Below, piece by piece: positions 18,208-26,634 of a stretch of 64,000 bases of DNA. The notes under the pieces are model-generated. The model saw only the letters and a list, made by a program, of their open reading frames with translations. It ran no database searches and was not told the origin of the DNA. Position 1 is the stretch's first letter. Every line of letters starts with the position of its first letter. This DNA comes from Christensenella sp. UBA1214 (GTDB lineage Bacteria > Bacillota > Clostridia > Christensenellales > CAG-138): positions 116,043 to 180,042 of the forward strand of contig DBXK01000012.1 of NCBI GenBank assembly GCA_002309375.1, read 5' to 3'. The position numbers and the translations under genes are program-made.

Positions 18208-19488
18208 ATGGACGAGCTTGCAATCAAAATTGAACATGTATCGAAACAGTATCGGCTCGGTGCTATAGGCGGCGGGTCCCTGCGCGGCGACCTACAATCC
18301 TGGTGGGCGCGGGTGCGAGGCAAGGAAGATCCGAACTCAAAAGTCGGAACTCGAACGGACATAAAAATCGGCGAACGCTTCCTTGCGCTTGATGATATAA
18401 ACCTTGAAGTCAAAAAGGGCGAAGCGCTGGGCATAATCGGACATAACGGCGCCGGCAAATCGACGCTGCTGAAGCTGCTGTGCCGCGTAACCGCACCGAC
18501 GACGGGTATGATCGGCATAAACGGCAGGATCGCTTCCATGCTCGAGGTCGGTACAGGCTTCCATCCCGAGCTGACCGGTCGTGAAAACATATACATGAAC
18601 GGCGCCATCCTCGGCATGACCAGAAAAGAGATCGACGCCAAGATGGAGGATATCATTGAATTCTCGGAGGTGCGGCAATTCATCGACACCCCCGTGAAGC
18701 GATATTCGAGCGGCATGTATGTCAAGCTCGCTTTCTCGGTAGCTGCGCATCTCGATTCTGAGATAATGATCATGGACGAGGTGCTGGCTGTAGGCGACAT
18801 GGCATTCCAGAAAAAATGCTTGGATAAAATGCGCGAAGCAGCCAACAAGGAAGGCCGCACGGTGCTCTATGTCAGCCATAATATGAACACCATCAGGCAG
18901 CTGTGCGACCGCTGCATCGTATTGGACCATGGGAAAGTTATTTATGATGGTGACGTTGATGCAGCGATTGCTAAATACCTTGGTGAACACCAAGAAACAG
19001 CTTTCCCTGTCGCCTATGATTTATCTCAGAATAAAAGGAATCATCACTTTGGGAAACAAATATTTGTTAAGAGTTTTAGGTTTCTTGAAGCGGAAGCAGC
19101 AAGGTTTATGATAGGCCAGACAATCAATATTGAGATTTCTCTTGATTCAAAGATCGAAGTGGATGATGCAAGAATTGTTATGCGCATTAAGGATAAGGGC
19201 AACTATGTTCGTTATGCAAGCAGCCTATCTAATTGCTTTAGCATTTCCCGCAGCGAGGGACAAAAAATAAGACTTAGACTTGATACCACTCAACTGATAG
19301 AAGACGAATACTGTTTTAGTTTTGAAGTTATTTCTACTGATTCGATTGGAAACTATCATTCATACGATAATCCAATGGCAACCATCTTCGTGTTTATGTA
19401 TGAGTGTGATGATTCGGATATAAATTGGGCTAAACAATACTGGGGCAATATCCGCTTGCCGGATATGAGCGCTGTAACAATAAGGTGA
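18208..19488 (+). CDS. wzt: polysaccharide ABC exporter, ATPase with C-terminal Wzt-type substrate domain
   Basis: 426 residues. Walker A GHNGAGKST at 78-86, signature YSSGMYVKLAFSVA near 167-180 and Walker B IMIMDEVLAVGD near 189-200 are intact. After about residue 250 a beta-rich Wzt_C-like domain follows, which in known O-antigen exporters reads the polymer end. The ATPase half is GC-rich (36 of 60 bases at 18421-18480) while the C-terminal half is AT-rich (24 of 60 at 19141-19200), with the switch near 18920. This suggests that the specificity domain was swapped with its polymer genes. Confidence 0.92.
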   Translation: MDELAIKIEHVSKQYRLGAIGGGSLRGDLQSWWARVRGKEDPNSKVGTRTDIKIGERFLALDDINLEVKKGEALGIIGHNGAGKSTLLKLLCRVTAPTTGMIGINGRIASMLEVGTGFHPELTGRENIYMNGAILGMTRKEIDAKMEDIIEFSEVRQFIDTPVKRYSSGMYVKLAFSVAAHLDSEIMIMDEVLAVGDMAFQKKCLDKMREAANKEGRTVLYVSHNMNTIRQLCDRCIVLDHGKVIYDGDVDAAIAKYLGEHQETAFPVAYDLSQNKRNHHFGKQIFVKSFRFLEAEAARFMIGQTINIEISLDSKIEVDDARIVMRIKDKGNYVRYASSLSNCFSISRSEGQKIRLRLDTTQLIEDEYCFSFEVISTDSIGNYHSYDNPMATIFVFMYECDDSDINWAKQYWGNIRLPDMSAVTIR

Positions 19489-19493
19489 ATATA

Positions 19494-20660
19494 ATGAGCG
19501 TATTAAACAAACTTTCTTTAAGAGCAAAGAGAGCTTATTCTAGAATAGCGCCGATTGATAAAAGCAAAATCGTGTTTGACAATATTGCAGGTAAAGGCTA
19601 CGGCGAAAATTTAAAGTACATTGCTGAGGAGATTAAAAAACGCGATTTAAAAGTTAAGATGTACTGGCTTGTTTCGGATATGGATACTATTCTTCCTTCT
19701 TGGATGAATAGAATCCAAATTGGAACTCTACGGGCAGAATACGAACTGCAAACCGCAGGGTTTGTTGTTTATAATTATAGAAGAAGATGGGAATTCCCTA
19801 AAAAGAAAGGCCAAGTTTTTTTGCAAACATGGCACGGCGGTATTGCAATGAAAAAGATCGAGAAAGATGCGGAGGATAAGCTGCCGGAATCTTATATAAA
19901 GAATGCAGTCTTAGATGGTCAATTAACTGACGGGATTATCGCTGACGGCGAGCAGATTGAAGATATCTATAAGCGAGCGTTCTGGTTAAATGATAATTGC
20001 GAGATGTTAAGATTTGGCTCTCCGCGAATTGATGTTCTTCTTAACTCAAAGAACACGAATTTAATCCGTAAAAGGGTAAGAGGCATACTTCAGATTAAAG
20101 ATAACGCGTACGTTGTTTTGTATGCACCAACATTCAGGAATAGCGGTACTGCCGAGGCATACGTTGCCGATTTGGATGCGGTCAAGAGAGCGTTTTCGAT
20201 TACACGTTCTGAGATAGTTATCTTAGTAAGACTCCATCCAAATGTTGCCAAGACTTCGCATAATCTTAAGTATGACTTTTCAGATACGATTATCAATGCA
20301 ACTGACTATTATGATCCGCAGGAATTGATAATCGCTTCCGATGCCTGCATAACGGATTATTCTTCAATTGTATATGATTTTGCAATGATGGGGAAGCCGG
20401 GCTTCTTATGCATGAAAGATTTGGACGCTTATATTGCCGAAAGGGGTATGTATGATTGGTTTTACGATCAACCATTCAATATGAATTATGATGAAGAATC
20501 CCTTTGCCAAGATATTAGCACATTTGATTATGATGAGTATAAAAAGAAGTTGGATACTTTCTTTGAGAAATATAAAACATACAACTTGGGAAATGCTGCG
20601 GCCCAAACTGTTGATTGGCTTGTTGAACGCGGGCTATCTGAAAAAAGGAGGAAAGCATGA
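19494..20660 (+). CDS. CDP-glycerol:poly(glycerophosphate) glycerophosphotransferase-family protein
   Basis: 388 residues from the ATG at 19494, with AAGGTG eight bases upstream; an earlier GTG at 19485 is also in frame. Family motifs are FLQTWHGGIAMKKIEKD (the HG at the active site), VVLYAPTFRNSG, ILVRLHPN and ACITDYSSIVYDFAMMGKP, the CDP-glycerol-binding region. It resembles TagB/TagF teichoic acid enzymes. With TagD next door it very likely adds one or more glycerol-phosphate units. It is a true family match, unlike the more diverged copy at 12013. Confidence 0.88.
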   Translation: MSVLNKLSLRAKRAYSRIAPIDKSKIVFDNIAGKGYGENLKYIAEEIKKRDLKVKMYWLVSDMDTILPSWMNRIQIGTLRAEYELQTAGFVVYNYRRRWEFPKKKGQVFLQTWHGGIAMKKIEKDAEDKLPESYIKNAVLDGQLTDGIIADGEQIEDIYKRAFWLNDNCEMLRFGSPRIDVLLNSKNTNLIRKRVRGILQIKDNAYVVLYAPTFRNSGTAEAYVADLDAVKRAFSITRSEIVILVRLHPNVAKTSHNLKYDFSDTIINATDYYDPQELIIASDACITDYSSIVYDFAMMGKPGFLCMKDLDAYIAERGMYDWFYDQPFNMNYDEESLCQDISTFDYDEYKKKLDTFFEKYKTYNLGNAAAQTVDWLVERGLSEKRRKA

Positions 20661-21058
20661 AAAGAGTGATTACATACGGAACATTTGATTTGCTCCATTA
20701 CGGCCATATTAACCTGCTTAGAAGAGCAAAAGCATATGGCGATTATCTGATCGTTTGTCTCTCTACGGACGAATTCAACTGGAACGAAAAACGAAAGAAA
20801 TGCTACTTTTCATATGAAAAGCGCAAGGCGCTTCTGGAAGCGATTCGTTATGTTGATTTGGTTATTCCTGAAGAAAACTGGAATCAAAAAAAGACGGATG
20901 TACACGAGTATCACATTGATACATTCGTTATGGGGGACGATTGGGAAGGAAAATTTGATTTTTTGAAAGATGAAGGTGTAGAGGTGGTTTATCTTCCGAG
21001 AACACCGGAAATAAGCACAACCCAGATAAAAAAAGATCTTGAAGGACATAAATCGTGA
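20657..21058 (+). CDS. tagD: glycerol-3-phosphate cytidylyltransferase
   Basis: 133 residues, the normal TagD length. The nucleotidyltransferase motif GTFDLLHYGHINLLRRA (HxGH-type) starts at residue 8, and RTPEISTTQIKKDL at the C terminus is the conserved R-x5-ST-x2 region. It makes CDP-glycerol from CTP and sn-glycerol-3-phosphate for the glycerophosphotransferases at 12013 and 19494. The ATG overlaps the preceding TGA and has a strong AGGAGG. Confidence 0.95.
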   Translation: MKRVITYGTFDLLHYGHINLLRRAKAYGDYLIVCLSTDEFNWNEKRKKCYFSYEKRKALLEAIRYVDLVIPEENWNQKKTDVHEYHIDTFVMGDDWEGKFDFLKDEGVEVVYLPRTPEISTTQIKKDLEGHKS

Positions 21059-21067
21059 GATAGAAAT

Positions 21068-22051
21068 ATGCCGTCAGTAAGCGTTATTGTACCAGTCTAT
21101 AAAGTTGAGCCTTATCTGCGCCAATGCGTGGACAGCATTCTTGCGCAAACTTTTTCGGACTTCGAATTGATTCTCGTTGATGATGGAAGCCCGGATAATT
21201 GCGGCGCGATATGTGATGAGTATGCGGAAAAGGATGCCCGTATTCATGTTATTCATCAACAAAACGGTGGGCTTTCCGCAGCCAGAAATGCAGGCATAGA
21301 TGTTGCTAAAGGCAAGTTTTTGACTTTCGTTGACAGTGATGATATTGTTAAAACAAAGTATCTTGAAAGCCTTTACGATATGATAGAATCGTATGATGCA
21401 GAAATCGCATGCTGCGGAATGTGCGACTTCGTTGATAATGTAGCTCCGGCAGTTGATTGCTATAATGATAAGAAGGAACATACCTACAGAGGACCGGACG
21501 CTGCACTTGAACAGTATGCGGAAAGATCTGTCGTTCGCGTGTCTGCATGCGGAAAACTATATTCAGCAGATTTATATAAGAATGTGCGTTTCCCTGAAGG
21601 AATGTTGCACGAAGATCAAGCAACAACACCTATAGTCCTGTTTAATGCTTCCAGAGTTGTTGCTTTTGATACTCCGCTTTACTGTTACCGACTGCGCGAA
21701 CAAAGTATTATGCACAGCAGATTTTCGGCAAAACGATACGACGACATAGTTGCTGTTGATAAATGCATTTGCTATTTTAAAAATAAAGACGCAGAGGAAT
21801 TGGTTAAAGCTGCAGTTTGCAGGAAGAATGAATTGATGGCTGTTTATTCATTGCTAGCCAGAAAAGACGGCGTGTATTCGGAAGTACCTAAAGAGTATCG
21901 CATTAGCGAACACAGGGCACTGAAATGGCTTAGAAAAAACCTTTCGGATGATAAATATACATACCAGTTGGCAAAAGTTCATCCCAACTGGCTTCGTCCG
22001 CATGCTTATTGGCGTAAGATTAAAAAAATTCTGCACATTCCGTGTAAATAA
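21068..22051 (+). CDS. family 2 glycosyltransferase
   Basis: 327 residues. It begins VSVIVPVYKVEPYLRQCVDS with LVDDGSPDNCG and DSDD near 91-94. It is a paralogue of the GT2 at 16402, with very similar N-terminal GT-A domains. The region is AT-rich compared with the rml genes that begin 12 bases after it. Confidence 0.85.
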   Translation: MPSVSVIVPVYKVEPYLRQCVDSILAQTFSDFELILVDDGSPDNCGAICDEYAEKDARIHVIHQQNGGLSAARNAGIDVAKGKFLTFVDSDDIVKTKYLESLYDMIESYDAEIACCGMCDFVDNVAPAVDCYNDKKEHTYRGPDAALEQYAERSVVRVSACGKLYSADLYKNVRFPEGMLHEDQATTPIVLFNASRVVAFDTPLYCYRLREQSIMHSRFSAKRYDDIVAVDKCICYFKNKDAEELVKAAVCRKNELMAVYSLLARKDGVYSEVPKEYRISEHRALKWLRKNLSDDKYTYQLAKVHPNWLRPHAYWRKIKKILHIPCK

Positions 22052-22062
22052 GGAGAGATTAA

Positions 22063-22950
22063 ATGAAAGGTATCATTCTCGCCGGCGGCGCCGGCACGCG
22101 GCTTTATCCGCTGACAATGGTTACATCGAAGCAGCTGCTTCCGGTGTACGATAAACCGATGATCTTTTACCCTCTGTCAACGCTGATGCTGGCGGGAATC
22201 AGGGATATTTTGATCATCTCAACGCCGACAGATCTGCCGAACTTCGAGCGTCTGCTCGGAGACGGCCATGCTTTCGGCGTGCGTCTCAGCTATGCCGAGC
22301 AGCCGAGTCCGGATGGACTCGCTCAGGCGTTCCTGATCGGGCGGGAGTTCATCGGCGATGACGCCTGCGCGATGGTGCTCGGCGACAATATCTTTTATGG
22401 AAACGGCTTTGGCAAGCTGCTGCGTGCCGCGACGGCGGATGCGGAGCAGAACGAAAGGGCAACTGTTTTCGGTTATTACGTGAATGATCCGGAGCGCTTC
22501 GGCGTTGTGGCTTTCGATGAAAACGGAAAGGCGGTTTCCATCGAGGAAAAGCCGAAAGCGCCTAAAAGCAATTATGCGGTCACCGGCCTGTACTTTTACC
22601 CTAAAGGCGTCAGCGATCGCGCTGCGGAAGTAAAACCTTCCGCACGAGGAGAGCTGGAGATCACCACGCTCAACGAAATGTATCTGAATGACAGCCTGTT
22701 GGATGTGCAGCTGCTCGGCCGCGGTTTTGCCTGGCTGGACACAGGAACGATGGAATCGCTCGCTGATGCAACGGAATTCATTCGCGTGGTGCAGAACCGC
22801 CAGGGAATTGAGGTCTCCGCACCGGAGGAGATCGCGTTCCGCAACGGTTGGACAAGCAAGGAAGAACTGCTCAAGGCAGCATCCGCTTACGGAAAATCAC
22901 CGTATGGAACTCATTTGCGGCTGGTTGCAGAAGGCAAGATCAGAGGATAG
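22063..22950 (+). CDS. rmlA: glucose-1-phosphate thymidylyltransferase
   Basis: 295 residues, full length. The pyrophosphorylase signature [11 protein letters not shown] begins at residue 8, with [12 protein letters not shown] and VLGDNIFYG further on. It makes dTDP-glucose from dTTP and glucose-1-phosphate. It opens the rmlA-rmlB-rmlDC set and also feeds the fdtA/fdtB branch. AAGGAGAG precedes the ATG. Composition jumps here to about 58% GC in a sampled block. Confidence 0.96.
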   Translation: MKGIILAGGAGTRLYPLTMVTSKQLLPVYDKPMIFYPLSTLMLAGIRDILIISTPTDLPNFERLLGDGHAFGVRLSYAEQPSPDGLAQAFLIGREFIGDDACAMVLGDNIFYGNGFGKLLRAATADAEQNERATVFGYYVNDPERFGVVAFDENGKAVSIEEKPKAPKSNYAVTGLYFYPKGVSDRAAEVKPSARGELEITTLNEMYLNDSLLDVQLLGRGFAWLDTGTMESLADATEFIRVVQNRQGIEVSAPEEIAFRNGWTSKEELLKAASAYGKSPYGTHLRLVAEGKIRG

Positions 22951-22959
22951 GAGAACGCT

Positions 22960-23979
22960 ATGACCATTATCGTTACCGGCGGCGCAGGCTTTATCGGCGC
23001 AAACTTTATCTATTTTGAATTGGAGAAGCATCCTGAAGACAGGATCGTCTGCCTGGATGCACTGACCTATGCGGGCAATCTGTCGACGCTGGAGAATGCC
23101 CTGAAGAACCCGAATTTCGCTTTCTACAAGGTCGACATCTGCGACAGACAAGCGGTTTATGAGATCTTCGAAAAGGAACGTCCGGATGCAGTCGTGAATT
23201 TTGCGGCGGAATCGCATGTCGATCGCTCAATCGAAGCGCCTGAGATTTTCCTGCAGACCAACATCCTCGGCACCCAGGTCATGATGGACGCCTGCCGCAA
23301 GTACGGCACGAAGCGCTATCACCAGGTCTCCACGGATGAAGTCTACGGTGATCTTCCACTTGACAGACCGGACCTTTTCTTCACAGAGGAAACGCCGATC
23401 CACACCAGCAGCCCGTATTCCGCTTCGAAAGCAGCGGCAGACCTTCTGGTGTTTGCCTACCACAGGACATTCGGCTTGCCCGCGACCATCTCGCGTTGCT
23501 CCAACAACTACGGTCCGTATCATTTCCCGGAGAAGCTGATCCCGCTGATGATCGCAAACGCGCTGAACGATAAGCCGCTGCCGGTCTACGGCAAGGGTGA
23601 GAACGTTCGTGACTGGCTGTATGTTGAGGATCACTGCCGCGCGATCGATCTCATTCTGCGCAACGGCACCGTCGGCGAAGTCTATAACGTTGGCGGTCAC
23701 AACGAAATGCGCAACATTGATATTGTCAAGCTGATCTGCAAAAAGCTCGGCAAGCCGGAAAGCCTGATAACCTTTGTAACGGACCGTAAGGGCCACGATA
23801 TGCGTTATGCGATCGATCCGACGAAGATCCACCGCGAGCTTGGCTGGCTGCCGCAGACGAAGTTCGCAGACGGCCTCGACAAGACGATCGAATGGTATCT
23901 CACGCACCGCGATTGGTGGGAAACGATCATAAGTGGCGAATACAGGAATTACTATGAGAAAATGTACGGGAACCGATAA
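22960..23979 (+). CDS. rmlB: dTDP-glucose 4,6-dehydratase
   Basis: 339 residues, full length. NAD-binding TGGAGFIGANF at the N terminus, STDEVYGDL, and the catalytic SSPYSASKAAAD (YxxxK) are present, as is SRCSNNYGPYHFPEKLIPL. It converts dTDP-glucose to dTDP-4-keto-6-deoxyglucose, the branch point for L-rhamnose (rmlD/rmlC fusion) and for the 3-amino sugar (fdtA/fdtB). Confidence 0.96.
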   Translation: MTIIVTGGAGFIGANFIYFELEKHPEDRIVCLDALTYAGNLSTLENALKNPNFAFYKVDICDRQAVYEIFEKERPDAVVNFAAESHVDRSIEAPEIFLQTNILGTQVMMDACRKYGTKRYHQVSTDEVYGDLPLDRPDLFFTEETPIHTSSPYSASKAAADLLVFAYHRTFGLPATISRCSNNYGPYHFPEKLIPLMIANALNDKPLPVYGKGENVRDWLYVEDHCRAIDLILRNGTVGEVYNVGGHNEMRNIDIVKLICKKLGKPESLITFVTDRKGHDMRYAIDPTKIHRELGWLPQTKFADGLDKTIEWYLTHRDWWETIISGEYRNYYEKMYGNR

Positions 23980-23991
23980 CGGGAGGTCCTA

Positions 23992-25437
23992 ATGAAGTAT
24001 TTTATCACCGGCGTCGGCGGCCAGCTCGGCTTTGACCTTGTTCGCCGCCTGCAGGCAGCGGGGGAGACGGTCATCGGAAGCGATATCCGACCGGAAAACG
24101 ATTTCTGCGCGCAGTATGTAAAGCTCGATATCACGGATCATGAAGCCGTTGCAGACGCTTTGAAGGAATACAGGCCCGACGTCGTGATCCATTGCGCCGC
24201 CTGGACCGCTGTGGACGCCGCGGAGGATCCGGAAAACCGCGATAAAGTCCGTCTGATCAATGTCGAGGGCACAAAAAACATAGCCGAAGGCTGCAAAACG
24301 ATCGACTGCAAAATGATCTATATCAGCACCGACTATGTCTTCGACGGCGCCGGAGAAATGCCGTGGGATCCGGACTGCAGGGAGTATTCTCCATTGAACT
24401 ACTATGGCGAAACAAAGCTGGAAGGCGAGCTCGCCGTTTCCGGGATCCTTGAAAAATACTTCATTGTCCGCACTGCATGGGTGTTCGGGGCAAACGGCAA
24501 TAACTTCGTGAAAACCATGCTGCGGCTTGGGAAAACGCTTCCGGAGCTGCGAGTCGTCAACGATCAGATCGGAACGCCGACATACACCTTCGATCTTGCC
24601 CGTCTGCTTGTTGATATAGCAAAGACCGAACGCTATGGGTATTATCATGCAACGAACGAGGGAGGCTTTATCAGCTGGTATGAATTCGCCTGTGAAATAA
24701 TGCGAATGGCGGGGCTCAGTGCAAAGGTCGTTCCTGTTTCAACGGCGGAATACGGCCTCAGCAAAGCAAAGCGGCCCTTCAACAGCAGGCTCGGGAAGGA
24801 AAAACTGACCGAAGCGGGCTTTGAGCGCCTTCCTGATTGGAAAAACGCGCTCGAGCGTTATTTGAAAGAGATCGGAGCGATAAGAAAAATGAGCAAGATC
24901 AAAGTCACACCATGCAAAATCAAAGGCCTGTATGTGATCGAACCGACCGTTCATGGGGACAGCCGCGGATATTTCATGGAAACATACAACCTTAACGATA
25001 TGCGCGAGGCAGGGCTCGATATGGTTTTCGTTCAGGATAACCAGTCCATGTCGCGCAGGGGCGTGCTGCGCGGACTGCATTACCAGAAGAAGTTCCCTCA
25101 GGGCAAGCTCGTCCGCGTAATTTCCGGAGAAGTTTTCGATGTTGCCGTGGATCTTCGCCCGGGTTCAGTGACCTATGGAAAATGGCATGGAGAGATCCTT
25201 TCCGCGGAGAACAAAAAGCAGTTTTATATTCCGGAGGGATTTGCACACGGCTTCTATGTTTTGAGTGAAACAGCGGAATTCTGCTATAAAGTAACCGATT
25301 TTTATCATTCGGAAGATGAATGGGGCATCCGTTGGAACGATCCCGATATCGGCGTCGAATGGCCGATCATCAATGACATCCCGGTTTTGCTTTCGGAAAA
25401 GGACAAGGTTCAGCCTTTCCTTCGTGAGATCAAATGA
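23992..25437 (+). CDS. rmlDC: fused dTDP-4-dehydrorhamnose reductase (RmlD) and 3,5-epimerase (RmlC)
   Basis: 481 residues in one frame. Residues 1 to about 295 are RmlD: GVGGQLGFDL for NAD(P)H, STDYVFDG, and the catalytic NYYGETKLEGE. A short linker (near IRKMSKIKVTPC, about 297-308) leads to RmlC: RGYFMETYN, RRGVLRGLHYQ with the epimerase histidine, FDVAVDLR and FYIPEGFAHGF. Both active sites look complete. The fusion joins the last two steps of dTDP-L-rhamnose synthesis, in reverse of reaction order. An internal ATG at the junction (MSKIKV, codon near 24889) could also yield a free RmlC. Confidence 0.95.
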   Translation: MKYFITGVGGQLGFDLVRRLQAAGETVIGSDIRPENDFCAQYVKLDITDHEAVADALKEYRPDVVIHCAAWTAVDAAEDPENRDKVRLINVEGTKNIAEGCKTIDCKMIYISTDYVFDGAGEMPWDPDCREYSPLNYYGETKLEGELAVSGILEKYFIVRTAWVFGANGNNFVKTMLRLGKTLPELRVVNDQIGTPTYTFDLARLLVDIAKTERYGYYHATNEGGFISWYEFACEIMRMAGLSAKVVPVSTAEYGLSKAKRPFNSRLGKEKLTEAGFERLPDWKNALERYLKEIGAIRKMSKIKVTPCKIKGLYVIEPTVHGDSRGYFMETYNLNDMREAGLDMVFVQDNQSMSRRGVLRGLHYQKKFPQGKLVRVISGEVFDVAVDLRPGSVTYGKWHGEILSAENKKQFYIPEGFAHGFYVLSETAEFCYKVTDFYHSEDEWGIRWNDPDIGVEWPIINDIPVLLSEKDKVQPFLREIK

Positions 25438-26339
25438 GCAAAAATAAGAAGGAAGAACCGCATAAAAAACATCGGGTCCTCCGAACGATTCTTCTTGTAT
25501 TCGGGATCCTGCTCCTTTTGATCGGGGCGGAGCTTCTTTATTCAAATTATCATCTGATTGTCAGCCGTTATTCCGTCCGCGCCCAAGGGGTGTCGGGCGG
25601 AATTCGCATTGTATTCCTTGCGGATCTGCACGGGAGGGAATTCGGCAAAAACAACAGCAGTCTTCTTGAGAAGATCGCAGCGGAGAAGCCGGACATAATC
25701 GCTCTCGGAGGGGATATCATCAATTCCGATGCGGATGATGAAGAAGTAACAAGGATGTGCGCTTTCGTTTCGGAGGCCGCGAAGATCGCGCCGGTCTATT
25801 TCGGGATGGGGAACCACGAATACAACTATATTGCGGATCATGACGCTTCGCTTGCGGAAAAACTGACCGAGGCCGGCGCGGAGATACTTGACGGAAACTA
25901 TCTCGATATCGAGATCAACGGCACCCCCGTTCGAATCGGAGGTTATGAAGGCTATTACAGAACGGCGCATATGAACACGCCGGATAAGGATCGGCAATCG
26001 GCGGATTGGCGCTTCTTCGAGGCTTTCGAGGACACGGATCGGGTAAAGATCCTTATCAACCATATCCCGACCAACTGGCTTGACTGGCATTATAAGGACA
26101 GATCGCCCGTGGATCTTGTGCTTTCCGGGCACTACCACGGCGGAGTGATCAGGATCCCGATCATCGAACAGGGGCTTTATGCTCCGTATATCGGCAAATT
26201 CCCGCCCTATACAAAGGGCTTGTTTGAAGGAGAGAAAGCGAACTGCGTCCTCACAACGGGTCTTGCGGGCTCGAAGGGGATACCGCGTTTTTTCAATCCG
26301 CCGGAGATAGTCGTTGTGGATCTGCTGCCCGAAGAGTAA
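25434..26339 (+). CDS. membrane-anchored metallophosphoesterase
   Basis: 301 residues. A basic N terminus and one membrane span (about 14-36) are followed by an extracytoplasmic calcineurin-like phosphoesterase domain: FLADLHGREFG, IIALGGDIIN, GMGNHEYN, ILINHIP and LSGHYHGGVIRIP, which supply the usual metal ligands. It resembles YkuE/YaeI-type enzymes. The start overlaps the rmlDC stop, so it is the last gene of the cluster transcript. A role in lipid-carrier or polymer turnover is possible but unproven. Confidence 0.85.
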   Translation: MSKNKKEEPHKKHRVLRTILLVFGILLLLIGAELLYSNYHLIVSRYSVRAQGVSGGIRIVFLADLHGREFGKNNSSLLEKIAAEKPDIIALGGDIINSDADDEEVTRMCAFVSEAAKIAPVYFGMGNHEYNYIADHDASLAEKLTEAGAEILDGNYLDIEINGTPVRIGGYEGYYRTAHMNTPDKDRQSADWRFFEAFEDTDRVKILINHIPTNWLDWHYKDRSPVDLVLSGHYHGGVIRIPIIEQGLYAPYIGKFPPYTKGLFEGEKANCVLTTGLAGSKGIPRFFNPPEIVVVDLLPEE

Positions 26340-26634
26340 AACCGAATGGTCGCATCGTGTCAAAACAGCCTTCCGATTGTCAAAAAGACTGTTTAGTCAA
26401 ACATTTTCCCGTGAACAGAAAACAGCATTATCTCAAAAAAACATGAAAACAACAATAAGCATTATTGAAAACTGAGCACAAACAATGTATAATAATATGC
26501 AGATGAGGTTTAGAATGCGAAGCTAAAATATATTTTAAAAATGAGCGTGCAAAATCGCAGCTGCGGACATTAACTAATGAAGACGTTCTGCGGCAGAACA
26601 ATGGAGCTGAGCAAAGAAAAAGGAGAAAACTGCC
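26340..26634. other. intergenic stretch between polysaccharide cluster and lipoprotein gene
   Basis: AT-rich, no credible gene. Near 26363-26396 an imperfect hairpin (AAACAG ... CTGTTT) may act as a weak terminator for the polysaccharide cluster. A consensus promoter lies at 26465-26493. The remaining roughly 135 bases before the lipoprotein ATG form its untranslated leader, in which I recognise no known riboswitch. Confidence 0.5.
26465..26493 (+). promoter_or_regulatory. sigma-A promoter for the lipoprotein gene
   Basis: TTGAAA at 26465-26470, a 17-base spacer, and TATAAT at 26488-26493, both near-perfect matches to the housekeeping consensus. Predicted transcription start is near 26500. 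Confidence 0.75.
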
